A DNA stretch of 64,000 nt, from assembly GCF_003663945.1 (NCBI RefSeq), contig NZ_RCCH01000001.1, positions 1-64,000 of the forward strand, written 5' to 3'. The DNA comes from Lacinutrix venerupis. GTDB taxonomy: Bacteria > Bacteroidota > Bacteroidia > Flavobacteriales > Flavobacteriaceae. Position 1 is the first letter of the stretch, and each line of letters begins with the position of its first letter. A program made the position numbers and the translations under genes. Positions 25,214 through 34,558 of this stretch are shown here, piece by piece. The notes beneath the pieces were generated by a model. The model saw nothing but the letters and a program-made list of their open reading frames with translations, was not told the origin of the DNA and searched no databases.

Positions 25214-25744
25214 TTATAATGAAGCATCAAAATAACTATTCCAATCGTTATTTACTTTTAGAACTTGTTCAATAACATCGCGCACACAACCTTTTCCACC
25301 TTTTTTATGCGATATGTATTTTGATAGTTGTTTAACTTCTTGTACAGCATCTTGTGGGCAGGTGGCTAAACCTACTAATTCTAATACAGGAATATCTGGG
25401 ATATCGTCTCCCATATATAAAACGTTTTCTGATTTTATATTTTTGTCTTTTATATATATATTAAACTGCTCAATTTTATTATGAGCTCCTAAAAACACAT
25501 CTTTAATTCCTAAATTTTCCAATCTTTTTTTTACACCTTCATTAATTCCTCCAGAAATAATACATAAGTTGTAACCTTTGTTTAAAGCTTGTTTTAAGGC
25601 ATAGCCGTCTTTAACATTCATTGTCCTTAACATATCTCCATTTGCGGTTATGGTAAGAGACCCGTCTGTTAAAACACCATCTACATCAAAAATAAAGGTA
25701 TTTATATTACTTAAGTGTTCTTTATAGCTTTTATCGTATGCCAT
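25214..25744 (-). CDS. kdsC: HAD phosphatase, KdsC/YrbI type
   Basis: This 176-aa HAD-superfamily phosphatase without a cap domain forms tetramers in the family. The motifs are FIFDVDGVLTDG (motif I, both Asp), ISGG (motif II Ser), and GDDIPDIPVL (motif III). It probably hydrolyses 3-deoxy-D-manno-octulosonate 8-phosphate in Kdo synthesis for lipopolysaccharide. Its start overlaps the end of the DUF2520 gene by 14 bp. Confidence 0.9.
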   Translation of the reverse strand: MAYDKSYKEHLSNINTFIFDVDGVLTDGSLTITANGDMLRTMNVKDGYALKQALNKGYNLCIISGGINEGVKKRLENLGIKDVFLGAHNKIEQFNIYIKDKNIKSENVLYMGDDIPDIPVLELVGLATCPQDAVQEVKQLSKYISHKKGGKGCVRDVIEQVLKVNNDWNSYFDASL

Positions 25745-26492
25745 GTGTTTTTTTTATAGATTTGGTTAGTAAGTGGTAAACGGCTTTATGCTCGTCGCTT
25801 TCCAATTGTTTTAAATGTCTTTTTATGGTTTTTTTATCGTTTCTTAATGCAGGTCCAGTTTGTGCCATGTATGGAGAAAGCGATTCAATTTTATTAGCAG
25901 TTTCTTTAATTAAAGGTTTTAAAATATTAAATTCTGCACCATTTTGTTCTGTAATTTCATGCGCAATTCTATAAAGTTGATTTGTAAAATTATTTACAAA
26001 TACTGCTGCTAAGTGTAATGCTTGGCGTTGGTCGCTATTTACTTTGTGGCTTTTACTACCTATAGCTTTTGCTAAGTTTTTAAGAATTGGTAAATCGGTT
26101 TTTTTTAGAGCTTCAACACAAATAGGTACATCGTTAAAGTTTAAATCTGCGGCTTTTGAAAACGTTTGTAATGGATAAAAAACACCTCTTTTTTGTTTCA
26201 TATCTACTGCATATAAACTTGTACTACCAGAAGTGTGTACTACTAATCTGTTTTCAAAAGGTAGTTGCTTCGATAAATCTTCAATAGCATCATCGCTTAC
26301 CGCTAGAATATAAATATCGGCTTCTACTAATGATGAAAGATTATCTGTAACATTAACCTTGTTTTTGTATTTGTCAATCGTTTTTAAATTACGATTATAC
26401 CATTGCTTTATTTCAACTTCTTCCGAAGCTAAAAATGCTTTAAATAAATGTGTGGCTACATTTCCTGCGCCTAAAAGTACTACTGTAATCAT
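25731..26492 (-). CDS. Rossmann-fold/DUF2520 oxidoreductase-like protein
   Basis: This 253-aa protein starts with a dinucleotide-binding motif (VVLLGAGNVATHLFKAF) and has ILAVSDDAIEDLS and HTSGSTSL, as in ketopantoate reductase-like proteins. A C-terminal helical DUF2520 domain follows (ALHLAAVFVNNFTNQLYRIA, SPYMAQTGPALRNDKKTI). The substrate is unknown. The start is at MITVVLLG (26492), directly before the Rossmann strand; an extra 7 codons upstream are possible but unneeded. It is the first gene of the apparent operon running to corA. Confidence 0.85.
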   Translation of the reverse strand: MITVVLLGAGNVATHLFKAFLASEEVEIKQWYNRNLKTIDKYKNKVNVTDNLSSLVEADIYILAVSDDAIEDLSKQLPFENRLVVHTSGSTSLYAVDMKQKRGVFYPLQTFSKAADLNFNDVPICVEALKKTDLPILKNLAKAIGSKSHKVNSDQRQALHLAAVFVNNFTNQLYRIAHEITEQNGAEFNILKPLIKETANKIESLSPYMAQTGPALRNDKKTIKRHLKQLESDEHKAVYHLLTKSIKKTHGIR

Positions 26493-26538
26493 TTTGCTAA
26501 AATAGCTAACCAAAAGATGAAATAAAAGACGTTTCTGT

Positions 26539-26546
26539 TATCTTTG
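26539..26546 (+). promoter_or_regulatory. -7 promoter box of the truncated haemoglobin gene
   Basis: TATCTTTG is an exact -7 match, ending only 6 bp before the ATG at 26553. Transcription would start at or within a few bases of the start codon, so the mRNA may be leaderless. Confidence 0.6.
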
Positions 26547-26552
26547 TAAACA

Positions 26553-26963
26553 ATGGAAAAAAAAGATATAGATAGCCGTAAAGATGTAGCATTTTTAGTA
26601 GATTCTTTTTATACAAAAATAAGGAAAGACAAGACTTTAGGTCCTATTTTTAATAATGCTATAAAAGATTGGAATAAGCATTTAAACCATTTAACTACTT
26701 TTTGGGAGTCTAGTTTATTTTTTTCTAAAAAACTAGAGCATAAATACATTGGGAATCCACTAGAAGTCCATGCGAAAGTAGATAAAGATAATAATTATAG
26801 TATAACAGAATTACATTTTGGTATTTGGCTAAATTATTGGTCGCAAACCATAGACGAATTATTTAAAGGAGAAGTAGCAGAAAATGCAAAACGACGTGCC
26901 AGAAAAATGGGAACATTTTTATACTTGAAAATATTTGAAGCAAGGCAAGAAGATGTTAATTAA
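26553..26963 (+). CDS. Group III truncated haemoglobin
   Basis: This 136-aa globin has the group III features: an N-terminal FYTKIRKDKTLGPIFNNAI stretch, HLNHLTTFWESSLF, PLEVHAKV, and the proximal His in the ELHFGIWLNYWSQTIDELF helix. Group III globins bind O2 or NO; here it stands upstream of the cytochrome c biogenesis gene, which fits a respiratory or NO-related role. No Met occurs early inside the protein, so the start codon just after the -7 box is the real one. Confidence 0.92.
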   Translation: MEKKDIDSRKDVAFLVDSFYTKIRKDKTLGPIFNNAIKDWNKHLNHLTTFWESSLFFSKKLEHKYIGNPLEVHAKVDKDNNYSITELHFGIWLNYWSQTIDELFKGEVAENAKRRARKMGTFLYLKIFEARQEDVN

Positions 26964-27014
26964 TTTTAACAATAATTACTCAAATATCTGCTAAATAAAA
27001 TAAACAAAAAGGAC

Positions 27015-27022
27015 TATCTTTG
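27015..27022 (+). promoter_or_regulatory. -7 promoter box of ccsBA
   Basis: TATCTTTG is an exact TAnnTTTG match 26 bp before the ATG, giving a leader of about 20 nt. Confidence 0.6.
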
Positions 27023-27048
27023 CACGAGCTAAATACAGCCTTATTATT

Positions 27049-30000
27049 ATGCAAAATAGACTAGCAAAAATCCTTTTTTCTACACGTTTAACAGCCGTAT
27101 TATTTATTGTTTTCGCAGCAGCGATGATTGTAGGAACATTTATGGATGCAGGACAAGAAACTTCGCCAACACCTTACTCTCGTACCTTAATATATAACAC
27201 TTGGTGGTTTGAAGGTATTATGGTGTTTTTTGTAATTAATTTTGTTGGAAACATTTTTAGATTTAGATTATTTAAAAAAGAAAAATGGGCCACATTAATA
27301 CTTCACCTAGCATTTATATTTATTTTTATAGGAGCATTTATTACAAGATATATTGGGTATGAAGGTATGATGCCAATTCAAGAAGGTGAAACCGAAAACA
27401 CATTTTTATCTCAAAAAACTTATGTTTTAGGTTTGGTGAATGGTGATTATAAAATTGATGGAGTTGCGCAACGTCTTAGAATTGAAAAAGAAGTTGATTT
27501 TTCAGAAAGATTGAATAATAAACTTTCTATTAATACAACATACGATACAATTCCTATTAATGTTACTTTAGAAAAATTTATCGCTAATGCCGAAAAAGAT
27601 ATTATTCCAAGTGAAGATGGTGAAGAATATTTAAAAATTGTAGAAGCAGGAAATGGAGCGCCACATAATCATTTTTTAAAATCTGGTGAAGACCAGATGA
27701 TACACAACATTATATTTACTCTAAATAATCCAAAAAAGGGAGCTATAAATATTATTAATGATGAAAATGGAATAACTATAGACTCTCCTTTTGAAGGTGA
27801 ATATTTACAAATGGCAACTATGGCCGAAGGTAAATTAATAAAAGACAGTATTCAGCCTTTAATGTTACGTTCAAGATACGTTATTGGTAATATGCAAATG
27901 GTATTTCCTAAACCAGTTATAAAAGGTCATTTTGATATTGTAAAAAAATCTCAATTATTAAAAAGTGACGAAGATGGAATTGTTTTAAATGTTACAGCAA
28001 ATAACGATACTAAACAAGTAAAATTACTTGGTGGTATGGGAACAAGTAACCAATGGGAGCGTGTAAATGTTGGTGGTTTAGATATCGATTTTAGATTTGG
28101 AGCAAAACTTTTAGAGTTGCCATTCGATATTAAATTAAACGACTTTGTTGCCGAAAAATATCCAGGAACAGAGAATAGTTATTCTGCTTTCTCTAGTGCT
28201 ATTACAGTTATAGATAAAGAAGAAGGTGATTTTGATTATAAAATTTTTATGAATAACGTTTTAGATCATAGAGGATATCGTTTTTTTCAAGCAGGTTTCG
28301 ATAATAATGAAACATTAACAAGACTTTCTGTAAACCATGATCGTTGGGGAACCTGGATAACTTATTTAGGATATATGTTACTTTATTTTGGTTTAATGGC
28401 TATTCTATTTAATAAAAACACACGTTTTGCCGATTTAAAAAGAGCGTTAGATAAAGTTAAAGACAAAAAGAAGAAATTTATTTCTATTTTTATTTTATGC
28501 TTTACTTTAACAGGATTTGCTCAAAACGAACATTTTGAAGGAGATGGACACAATCACGCTCAGGAACCTGTAAACACAACAGAAGCACAAGAGCCTATTG
28601 TAGAACACGATAATTATACATACGAAGAAAATAAGAATGCTGTAGATTCTATTTTAAGAGCTAATATAGTGCCTAAAAAAGAAGCAGATAAGTTTGGACG
28701 TTTAGTTATACAAGACGTTGGAGGAAGAATGATGCCTGTAAATACTTATGCTTCAGAATTTTTAAGAAAACTTAGTAAGAGTGATACTTACGAAGGCTTT
28801 ACAGCAGATCAAGTATTTCTATCTGTACACGAGAGTCCTCAGTTTTGGTATAACGTTCCAATTATCTATTTAAAATCTAAAAAAGACGATTCGCTTAGAA
28901 AAATTATAGGAGTAGATAAATCTGATGGTTATGCCACATTAAGTCATTTCTTTACTAATAGAGGAGAATACAAACTAGCACCATATTTAAATGATGCCTA
29001 CAAAGCACTGGCTCCAAATGGATACCAAAAGGAATTTATAGAGGCAGATCAGCGTGTAAATTTATTACATAATACAGTACAAGGAAATTCGCTTAAAATA
29101 TTTCCTATACCAGAAGATGAGAATAATAAATGGGTTTCTGCTAACGAGTATAGAACAGGACATTATAAAGAAAAGATAAAAGATACTATGTATCAAAGCT
29201 TTATAAATCAAAGTTTTAATCTTTATTTATATCGTTTAAATAGTGCAAAACAATCTGGAGATTTTAAAGAAGCAGATAAAATTTTAGAAGCTTTTAAAAG
29301 AAATCAACAAAAACTTGGTGGCGAAGTTATGCTTACCGACGAAAAAATTCAAACAGAGATTTTGTATAATAAATATGATATATTTAAAAATCTTCATTAT
29401 GCATATATGCTATTTGGAGCCTTGTTATTTATATTATTAATTGTACAAATATTTAAAGATAAGAGTAAGACTATTAAAGCACTAATAGTAGCTTTAAAGG
29501 CCTTAATACTATTATCCTTTTTATTACATACTCTAGGTTTAATTTTAAGATGGTATATATCTGGTCACGCACCTTGGAGTGATGGTTACGAATCTATGAT
29601 TTATGTAGCTTGGGCTACTATGTTATTTGGTTTAATGCTTTCAGCAACCTCAAACAGAAATTTAAAAACTGTATTTTCAAGTTTATTGGGCGGTAACCAT
29701 AGTTCAGACTTAACAACCGCAGCAGCAGCTTTTGTAACATCTATGTTGTTAATGGTAGCTCATTTAAGCTGGATGGATCCTGCTATTGCAAATTTACCAC
29801 CAGTTTTAGATAGTTATTGGTTAATGATTCATGTGGCAGTTATTGTAGCTAGTTATGGACCATTTACACTATCTATGATCTTGGGAGTAACTGTTTTAAT
29901 ACTCATGATTTTAACCACAAAAGAAAATAAAGAAAAAATGCTCTTAAATATTAAAGAGCTTACTATTATAAACGAAATGTCTTTAACTGTTGGATTAGTT

Positions 30001-30357
30001 ATGCTTACTATTGGAAACTTCCTTGGTGGTATGTGGGCTAACGAGAGTTGGGGACGTTATTGGGGATGGGACCCGAAAGAAACATGGGCACTTATTAGTA
30101 TAATGATTTATGCTTTTGTAATACACGCCAGATTAGTACCTGGATTACGTGGCAGATGGTTATTTAATTTAATGTCTATAGTTGCACTTTCGTTTATTAT
30201 TTTCACTTATTTTGGTGTAAACTTTTATTTATCAGGTTTGCATTCTTACCAATCAGGACAAGATTTAAGTTATAAATATATAGCAGTTGCTGTTGTATGT
30301 GTTACTATACTTGCTGTTCTTTCATATAGAATGTACGCTAAGTTTTATAAAAAATAA
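27049..30357 (+). CDS. ccsBA: Cytochrome c biogenesis fusion protein CcsB-CcsA (ResB-ResC)
   Basis: This 1102-aa inner-membrane protein carries haem across the membrane and attaches it to CxxCH proteins (system II). The N-terminal ResB/CcsB half has membrane segments near residues 15-35, 55-75 and 80-105, a large periplasmic domain, and another membrane segment near 440. A second hydrophobic stretch ending in GFAQ near 490 starts the middle part. The C-terminal CcsA half has many membrane segments and the haem-handling WGWDPKETWA motif near residue 1005, with conserved His around it. The substrates would include CcoO and CcoP encoded at 44.9-48.3 kb. Confidence 0.95.
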   Translation: MQNRLAKILFSTRLTAVLFIVFAAAMIVGTFMDAGQETSPTPYSRTLIYNTWWFEGIMVFFVINFVGNIFRFRLFKKEKWATLILHLAFIFIFIGAFITRYIGYEGMMPIQEGETENTFLSQKTYVLGLVNGDYKIDGVAQRLRIEKEVDFSERLNNKLSINTTYDTIPINVTLEKFIANAEKDIIPSEDGEEYLKIVEAGNGAPHNHFLKSGEDQMIHNIIFTLNNPKKGAINIINDENGITIDSPFEGEYLQMATMAEGKLIKDSIQPLMLRSRYVIGNMQMVFPKPVIKGHFDIVKKSQLLKSDEDGIVLNVTANNDTKQVKLLGGMGTSNQWERVNVGGLDIDFRFGAKLLELPFDIKLNDFVAEKYPGTENSYSAFSSAITVIDKEEGDFDYKIFMNNVLDHRGYRFFQAGFDNNETLTRLSVNHDRWGTWITYLGYMLLYFGLMAILFNKNTRFADLKRALDKVKDKKKKFISIFILCFTLTGFAQNEHFEGDGHNHAQEPVNTTEAQEPIVEHDNYTYEENKNAVDSILRANIVPKKEADKFGRLVIQDVGGRMMPVNTYASEFLRKLSKSDTYEGFTADQVFLSVHESPQFWYNVPIIYLKSKKDDSLRKIIGVDKSDGYATLSHFFTNRGEYKLAPYLNDAYKALAPNGYQKEFIEADQRVNLLHNTVQGNSLKIFPIPEDENNKWVSANEYRTGHYKEKIKDTMYQSFINQSFNLYLYRLNSAKQSGDFKEADKILEAFKRNQQKLGGEVMLTDEKIQTEILYNKYDIFKNLHYAYMLFGALLFILLIVQIFKDKSKTIKALIVALKALILLSFLLHTLGLILRWYISGHAPWSDGYESMIYVAWATMLFGLMLSATSNRNLKTVFSSLLGGNHSSDLTTAAAAFVTSMLLMVAHLSWMDPAIANLPPVLDSYWLMIHVAVIVASYGPFTLSMILGVTVLILMILTTKENKEKMLLNIKELTIINEMSLTVGLVMLTIGNFLGGMWANESWGRYWGWDPKETWALISIMIYAFVIHARLVPGLRGRWLFNLMSIVALSFIIFTYFGVNFYLSGLHSYQSGQDLSYKYIAVAVVCVTILAVLSYRMYAKFYKK

Positions 30358-30415
30358 TATTTTTTAATTCTAATTTTAATTGTTAGATTAGACTTTCTAA
30401 TTAAAACAATAAAGA

Positions 30416-30604
30416 ATGAATTATTTTAAGCGTATTGGTATACATAACATTTTAATGTTAATACTTTGCTTAATTATAATTCTAGTTGCTGAATATTTGT
30501 TTTTAACTGGAAATGAAATTCACGGTATATTTTTGGGATTGTGGGTACCTACAATTTTAGGATTAATGATATTTTTAAAGCTGATAGATAATGGATCCAA
30601 ATAG
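30416..30604 (+). CDS. Small membrane protein
   Basis: This 62-aa protein has two hydrophobic segments (HNILMLILCLIIILVAEYLFL and GIFLGLWVPTILGLMIFLKL) separated by a short GNEIHG loop. It is not recognised. It follows ccsBA by 58 bp and overlaps the next small gene by 14 bp, so the two are likely translated together. Confidence 0.65.
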   Translation: MNYFKRIGIHNILMLILCLIIILVAEYLFLTGNEIHGIFLGLWVPTILGLMIFLKLIDNGSK

Positions 30605-30698
30605 CTTTATATTATATTTTTCGATTTTTATAGCATTTTGTGTAATATGTTGGGCTATAGCTATGATAAGAATTTATAATAAAAAATTTAAAAAATAA
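30591..30698 (+). CDS. Very small membrane protein (35 aa)
   Basis: An ATG at 30591 opens a 35-codon frame (MDPNSFILYFSIFIAFCVIC...IYNKKFKK) with a single membrane segment and a Lys-rich cytosolic tail. It overlaps the end of the preceding 62-aa gene by 14 bp in another frame. Its composition (hydrophobic core, basic end following the positive-inside rule) supports a real gene. The function is unknown; a subunit or assembly helper of a respiratory complex is a guess. Confidence 0.55.
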   Translation: MDPNSFILYFSIFIAFCVICWAIAMIRIYNKKFKK

Positions 30699-30718
30699 TC
30701 ATTAATTAGTTTTATTAC

Positions 30719-31171
30719 ATGAAAGCATTTTTTAAGGAGTTTAAAGAGTTTGCCGTAAAAGGTAATATGATGGATATGGCAATAGGTATTATTATAGGAG
30801 CTTCCTTTAATAAAGTTATTGATGTATTGGTAAAAAAAGTATTTATGCCTCCATTATCTTTAATGACAGATGGCATTAAATTTCAAGATAAAAAAATAAT
30901 ACTTAGAAATGCTGTTTTAGACGAAACAGAGAAAGTTACCACTGCAGAAGTTGCTATAGAATATGGTGCGTTATTTGAAGCCTTGTTAGATTTTATGATT
31001 ATTGGAATAACAGTATTTGTTGTTGTAAAAGCCATGAATAGGTTAAAGAATAAATCTCAAGATCCTAAAGACAAAACTGTTAAAACTCCAAAAGATATAC
31101 AATTGCTTACAGATTTAAACGAGCTTATGGCAGAGCAAAATAAAATATTAAAATCTAAAGTAAAGGACTAA
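30719..31171 (+). CDS. mscL: Large-conductance mechanosensitive channel
   Basis: This 150-aa protein has the MscL first helix FKEFAVKGNMMDMAIGIIIGASFNKVIDVLV, a periplasmic loop, the second membrane helix ALLDFMIIGITVFVVVKAMNRL, and a charged C-terminal helix. The periplasmic loop (KFQDKKIILRNAVLDETEKVTTAEVAIEYGAL) is a little longer than in Escherichia coli. It acts as an emergency valve on hypo-osmotic shock. Confidence 0.95.
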   Translation: MKAFFKEFKEFAVKGNMMDMAIGIIIGASFNKVIDVLVKKVFMPPLSLMTDGIKFQDKKIILRNAVLDETEKVTTAEVAIEYGALFEALLDFMIIGITVFVVVKAMNRLKNKSQDPKDKTVKTPKDIQLLTDLNELMAEQNKILKSKVKD

Positions 31172-31233
31172 AAAAACAGCATATGTAGTGGAACGTCATA
31201 CGCTGGTTCATTTCTAATCAAAATATAAAGTAA

Positions 31234-31605
31234 TCATATTTTAATTAGTGTTTTGTTTAAATTTAAATCGTTTAAAACATCGTTAGTAAACTTATAGTGG
31301 CCACGTGTTGTAATAATTCTAAATCTATTATCATTCATCCTACTTAACACATCAAGAAAACGCCATTTCGATTTTAATAAGCGAGGTTTATCACTTTTTA
31401 AACCAATTTCAAAATAATATTTTTTTGTTCTCCTAGTGGCAGTTATATCTGGAGTTATTTTTATGTCACCATCTTGTTTTACATAAGATTTTGGAGCCTC
31501 GTAACCTTCTACGTCTGCCTTAATATTTTCAAAACCTAAGTTTTCTAAGTAGTTAACAGATTCCTTAATAAATGCCGCGTTTTCTTTTTTTTCCGTGTGT
31601 ATCAT
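31234..31605 (-). CDS. Hypothetical protein, weakly nuclease-like
   Basis: This 123-aa protein starts at MIHTEKKENAAF (an upstream Met 5 codons earlier is also possible). The helix IKESVNYLENLGFENIKADVEGY is followed by ITPDITATRRTKKYYFEIGLK and a helix-strand pair (RFLDVLSRMNDNRFRIITTRGHYKFT). The order helix, PD, strand with E, K, helix resembles the PD-(D/E)xK nuclease fold. However, the spacing E-I-G-L-K is not canonical, so nuclease function is only a suggestion. Confidence 0.55.
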   Translation of the reverse strand: MIHTEKKENAAFIKESVNYLENLGFENIKADVEGYEAPKSYVKQDGDIKITPDITATRRTKKYYFEIGLKSDKPRLLKSKWRFLDVLSRMNDNRFRIITTRGHYKFTNDVLNDLNLNKTLIKI

Positions 31606-31689
31606 GTTTCTAAAATACAACCAGACATTTAATTTTTGCGTTAATGGCTTGTTAAACCATTGGTTTTTAACATTTTTTAAGAATAATAA

Positions 31690-31739
31690 TATCTTTATAG
31701 ATTACTTTTTAATCTTAATCTATACAATTACTATCTTTA
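31690..31739 (+). promoter_or_regulatory. Two possible -7 boxes before the trans-sulfuration gene
   Basis: TATCTTTA occurs at 31690-31697 and again at 31732-31739, differing from TAnnTTTG in the last base. The second ends 4 bp before the ATG and would give a leaderless mRNA; the first gives a leader of about 40 nt. Which one is used cannot be told. Confidence 0.4.
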
Positions 31740-31743
31740 CATT

Positions 31744-32892
31744 ATGAGTAAAAAGAAATTAGGTTTAAATACCATTTGCGCGCATGTAGGCGAAATTAAA
31801 GACGAACAATTTAAAGGTGCAGTATCACCTATTTATTTATCAAGTTCTTACGAATTTTTAGATGTCGATATTAAACGTTATCCGCGTTATTTTAATACAC
31901 CAAATCAAGAATATTTATCTAAAAAAATAGCTGCTTTAGAAGGTAAAGAAATGGCTATGATATTTGGTTCGGGTATGGCAGCTATTAGTCATATGTTTTT
32001 AGCTTTTTTAAAAGCAGGAGATCATATTGTAGTACAAAATACAATTTATGGAGGAACAAGTAATTTTATTAGAGAAGAATTTCCAAAACTAAATATAGAA
32101 TTTACATTTACTAACGGTTATAGTGTTTCAGATTTTGAAGCAGCTATAAAACCAAATACTAAATTAATTCATATTGAAACTCCTTCTAATCCTTTATTAA
32201 CCATTACAGATATTAAAGCTGTTGCAGATTTAGGAAAAAAGGAAGGTATAATTACAAGTATAGATAATACGTTTGCAAGTTCTATAAACCAAACACCTGG
32301 AGATTTTGGAGTAGATTTAATAATGCACTCGGCAACAAAATATTTTGGAGGACATAGCGACATTTGTGCAGGTGCAGTTGCAGGTTCTAAAGAACATATG
32401 GATAAAATATGGAATGTCTCTAAAAATTTGGGAGGTAGTTTAAGCGACTTTACTGTATGGATGTTAGAACGTAGCATGAAAACAATGGGACTACGTGTAG
32501 AAAAACAAACCAAAAATGCTTATAAAATGGCAAAATGGTTAGAAAAAAACGATGCAGTTAAAAATGTTTTCTATCCAGGTTTAAAAAAACATCCAGAACA
32601 TAAGTTAGCAAAATCGCAAATGCATGGTTTTGGAGCTATGCTTTCTTTTGAACTTAAAGACGACTTAGATTCTGTAAAATTTCAAAAAGCTTTAAAATTA
32701 ATAAAAGCATCCATGAGTTTAGCAGGAGTGGAGAGCACGGTTTTAAGTCCTGCTCAAACATCTCATTCATTATTAAGTCAAGAAGAACGTGATGCTATAG
32801 GCATAACCGATGGTTTAATTAGATTTTCAGTAGGTATAGAATCTGTAAAAGATTTAAAAAATGATATAAACCAAGCCTTAAAACAATTATAA
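31744..32892 (+). CDS. Trans-sulfuration PLP-dependent enzyme (cystathionine gamma-synthase/lyase family)
   Basis: This 382-aa member of the Cys/Met metabolism PLP family has CAHVGEIKDEQFKGAVSPIYLSSS at the N-terminus, FGSGMAAISH, the PLP-contacting YGGTSN, the IDNTFASS strand, and the Schiff-base Lys in HSATKYFGGHSD. The C-terminal domain holds SLAGVESTVLSPAQTSHS. It could make cystathionine, or cleave cystathionine or methionine; the sequence does not decide. It is followed after 4 bp by rlmF. Confidence 0.93.
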   Translation: MSKKKLGLNTICAHVGEIKDEQFKGAVSPIYLSSSYEFLDVDIKRYPRYFNTPNQEYLSKKIAALEGKEMAMIFGSGMAAISHMFLAFLKAGDHIVVQNTIYGGTSNFIREEFPKLNIEFTFTNGYSVSDFEAAIKPNTKLIHIETPSNPLLTITDIKAVADLGKKEGIITSIDNTFASSINQTPGDFGVDLIMHSATKYFGGHSDICAGAVAGSKEHMDKIWNVSKNLGGSLSDFTVWMLERSMKTMGLRVEKQTKNAYKMAKWLEKNDAVKNVFYPGLKKHPEHKLAKSQMHGFGAMLSFELKDDLDSVKFQKALKLIKASMSLAGVESTVLSPAQTSHSLLSQEERDAIGITDGLIRFSVGIESVKDLKNDINQALKQL

Positions 32893-32896
32893 TATT

Positions 32897-33793
32897 TTGC
32901 ATAAAAAAAATAAGCATCAAAAAGATTACGATTTTAAAAAACTAATAGAAAGTTTTCCTAGTCTTGAATCTTATGTTTTTGAAAATAAATACGAAAAAAA
33001 AACTATTGATTTTGCCGATGCTAAGGCGGTAAAAGCTTTAAACACTGCACTAATAAAAACATATTATAATATAGATTTTTGGGAATTTCCGGATACAAAT
33101 TTGTGTCCTCCAATTCCTGGTCGTATTGATTATATTCATCATATTTCGAGTTTACTTAACACATCAAATATCAATAATAATATTACAGTTTTAGATATAG
33201 GAACAGGAGCATCTTGTATATATCCTTTACTTGGTAATGCAGAGTATAATTGGAGTTTTGTAGCAACAGACTGTAATAAAAAGTCTATAGCTTCCGCAGA
33301 AAAAATAATTATAAAAAATAAGCTTAAAGGAGTTATTAAGTTAAAGCATCAACCTAATACAGATAATGTTTTTAAAGGAATAATTAATTCTAATAGTAAA
33401 TTTTCTGTATCTATTTGTAATCCTCCGTTTTATAAAGATGAAGCTGAAGCTTTCGAGGCTACAACAAGAAAATTAAAAGGTTTAGGTAAGCTTACAGATT
33501 CCGTAACAAGAAACTTTGCAGGTCAAGCACATGAATTATGTTTTAAAGGAGGAGAAAAAGCCTTTTTACATACTTATTTATATGAAAGTTCTTTATTTAA
33601 AACACAATGTTTTTGGTATACAAGTTTAGTCTCCAATAAAGACAATATTAAGTCAATGAAAAAGTCTTTAACAAAACTTGGAGCAACAACAATAAAAGTA
33701 ATAGAAATGAACCAAGGCAATAAAAAAAGTAGAGTAGTAGCTTGGACATTTTTAACAGAAAAAGAACAACAAAATTGGATAAACAATAAATAA
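32897..33793 (+). CDS. rlmF: 23S rRNA (adenine(1618)-N(6))-methyltransferase
   Basis: This 298-aa class I methyltransferase has the family N-terminus KNKHQKDYDFKKLIESFPSLESYV, LCPPIPGRIDYIHHI, SAM motif VLDIGTGASCIYPLLG, and catalytic CNPPFYKDEAEA. It modifies A1618 (E. coli numbering) of 23S rRNA. The start is TTG at 32897, 4 bp after the preceding stop; it agrees with the family N-terminus and no better ATG is nearby. Confidence 0.93.
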   Translation: MHKKNKHQKDYDFKKLIESFPSLESYVFENKYEKKTIDFADAKAVKALNTALIKTYYNIDFWEFPDTNLCPPIPGRIDYIHHISSLLNTSNINNNITVLDIGTGASCIYPLLGNAEYNWSFVATDCNKKSIASAEKIIIKNKLKGVIKLKHQPNTDNVFKGIINSNSKFSVSICNPPFYKDEAEAFEATTRKLKGLGKLTDSVTRNFAGQAHELCFKGGEKAFLHTYLYESSLFKTQCFWYTSLVSNKDNIKSMKKSLTKLGATTIKVIEMNQGNKKSRVVAWTFLTEKEQQNWINNK

Positions 33794-33803
33794 TACATTA
33801 AAA

Positions 33804-34520
33804 ATGAAATTAGATATACTGGCTTTTGGTGCACATCCAGATGATATAGAGTTGGGAGCAGGAGGAACGATTGCAAAAGCTATTGCCGAAGGTAAAAAAG
33901 TAGGAGTAATAGATTTAACAAAAGGCGAATTAGGAACTAGAGGTACAGCAGAAACTAGAAAAATAGAGGCTGAAAATGCTTCTAAAATTTTAGGATTATC
34001 TGTTAGAGAAAATTTAGGTTTTGCAGATGGTTTTTTTGTTAATAATAAAGAGCACCAATTAGAAATAATTAAAATGCTTAGAAAATATAAGCCAGAAATA
34101 GTGCTTTGTAATGCAATTGATGATAGGCATATAGACCACGGAAAAGGAAGTAAACTTGTAAGTGACGCATGTTTTTTAAGTGGATTATTAAAGATTGAAA
34201 CTATGCATAATGGTATAAATCAAGAAAAATGGAGGCCAAAACATGTTTACCATTACATACAATGGAAAAATATTGAGCCAGATTTTGTTGTAGATATTTC
34301 TAATTATATGAATATAAAACAAAAAGCTGTAGATGCTTATCAAACGCAATTTTTTAATAGTAAAAGTAACGAGCCAGAAACACCTATAACTAGTAAAAGT
34401 TTTATAGATAGTGTAAATTATAGAGCAAGAGACCTAGGTCGCTTAGTAGGAGTAGATTACGCCGAAGGATTCACTGTAGAACGCTATATAGCAGTTAATA
34501 GCTTATTTGATTTAAAGTAA
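33804..34520 (+). CDS. bshB1: Bacillithiol biosynthesis deacetylase BshB1
   Basis: This 238-aa zinc-dependent LmbE-type deacetylase removes the acetyl group from GlcNAc-malate during bacillithiol synthesis. The metal motif AHPDDIELGAGG is at residues 10-21, RHIDHGKGS holds the later metal His, and GELGTRGTAETRK is the typical loop. It indicates that this organism makes the thiol bacillithiol. It is 10 bp after rlmF. Confidence 0.95.
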   Translation: MKLDILAFGAHPDDIELGAGGTIAKAIAEGKKVGVIDLTKGELGTRGTAETRKIEAENASKILGLSVRENLGFADGFFVNNKEHQLEIIKMLRKYKPEIVLCNAIDDRHIDHGKGSKLVSDACFLSGLLKIETMHNGINQEKWRPKHVYHYIQWKNIEPDFVVDISNYMNIKQKAVDAYQTQFFNSKSNEPETPITSKSFIDSVNYRARDLGRLVGVDYAEGFTVERYIAVNSLFDLK

Positions 34521-34558
34521 AAAAAACAAAAAAATGCATAAAATTTTAATGAAAAGGC

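Noticed and set aside
31234-31605. Firm nuclease assignment for the 123-aa protein
   Set aside because: The order of PD, E and K is suggestive but the spacing is not canonical; kept as hypothetical.
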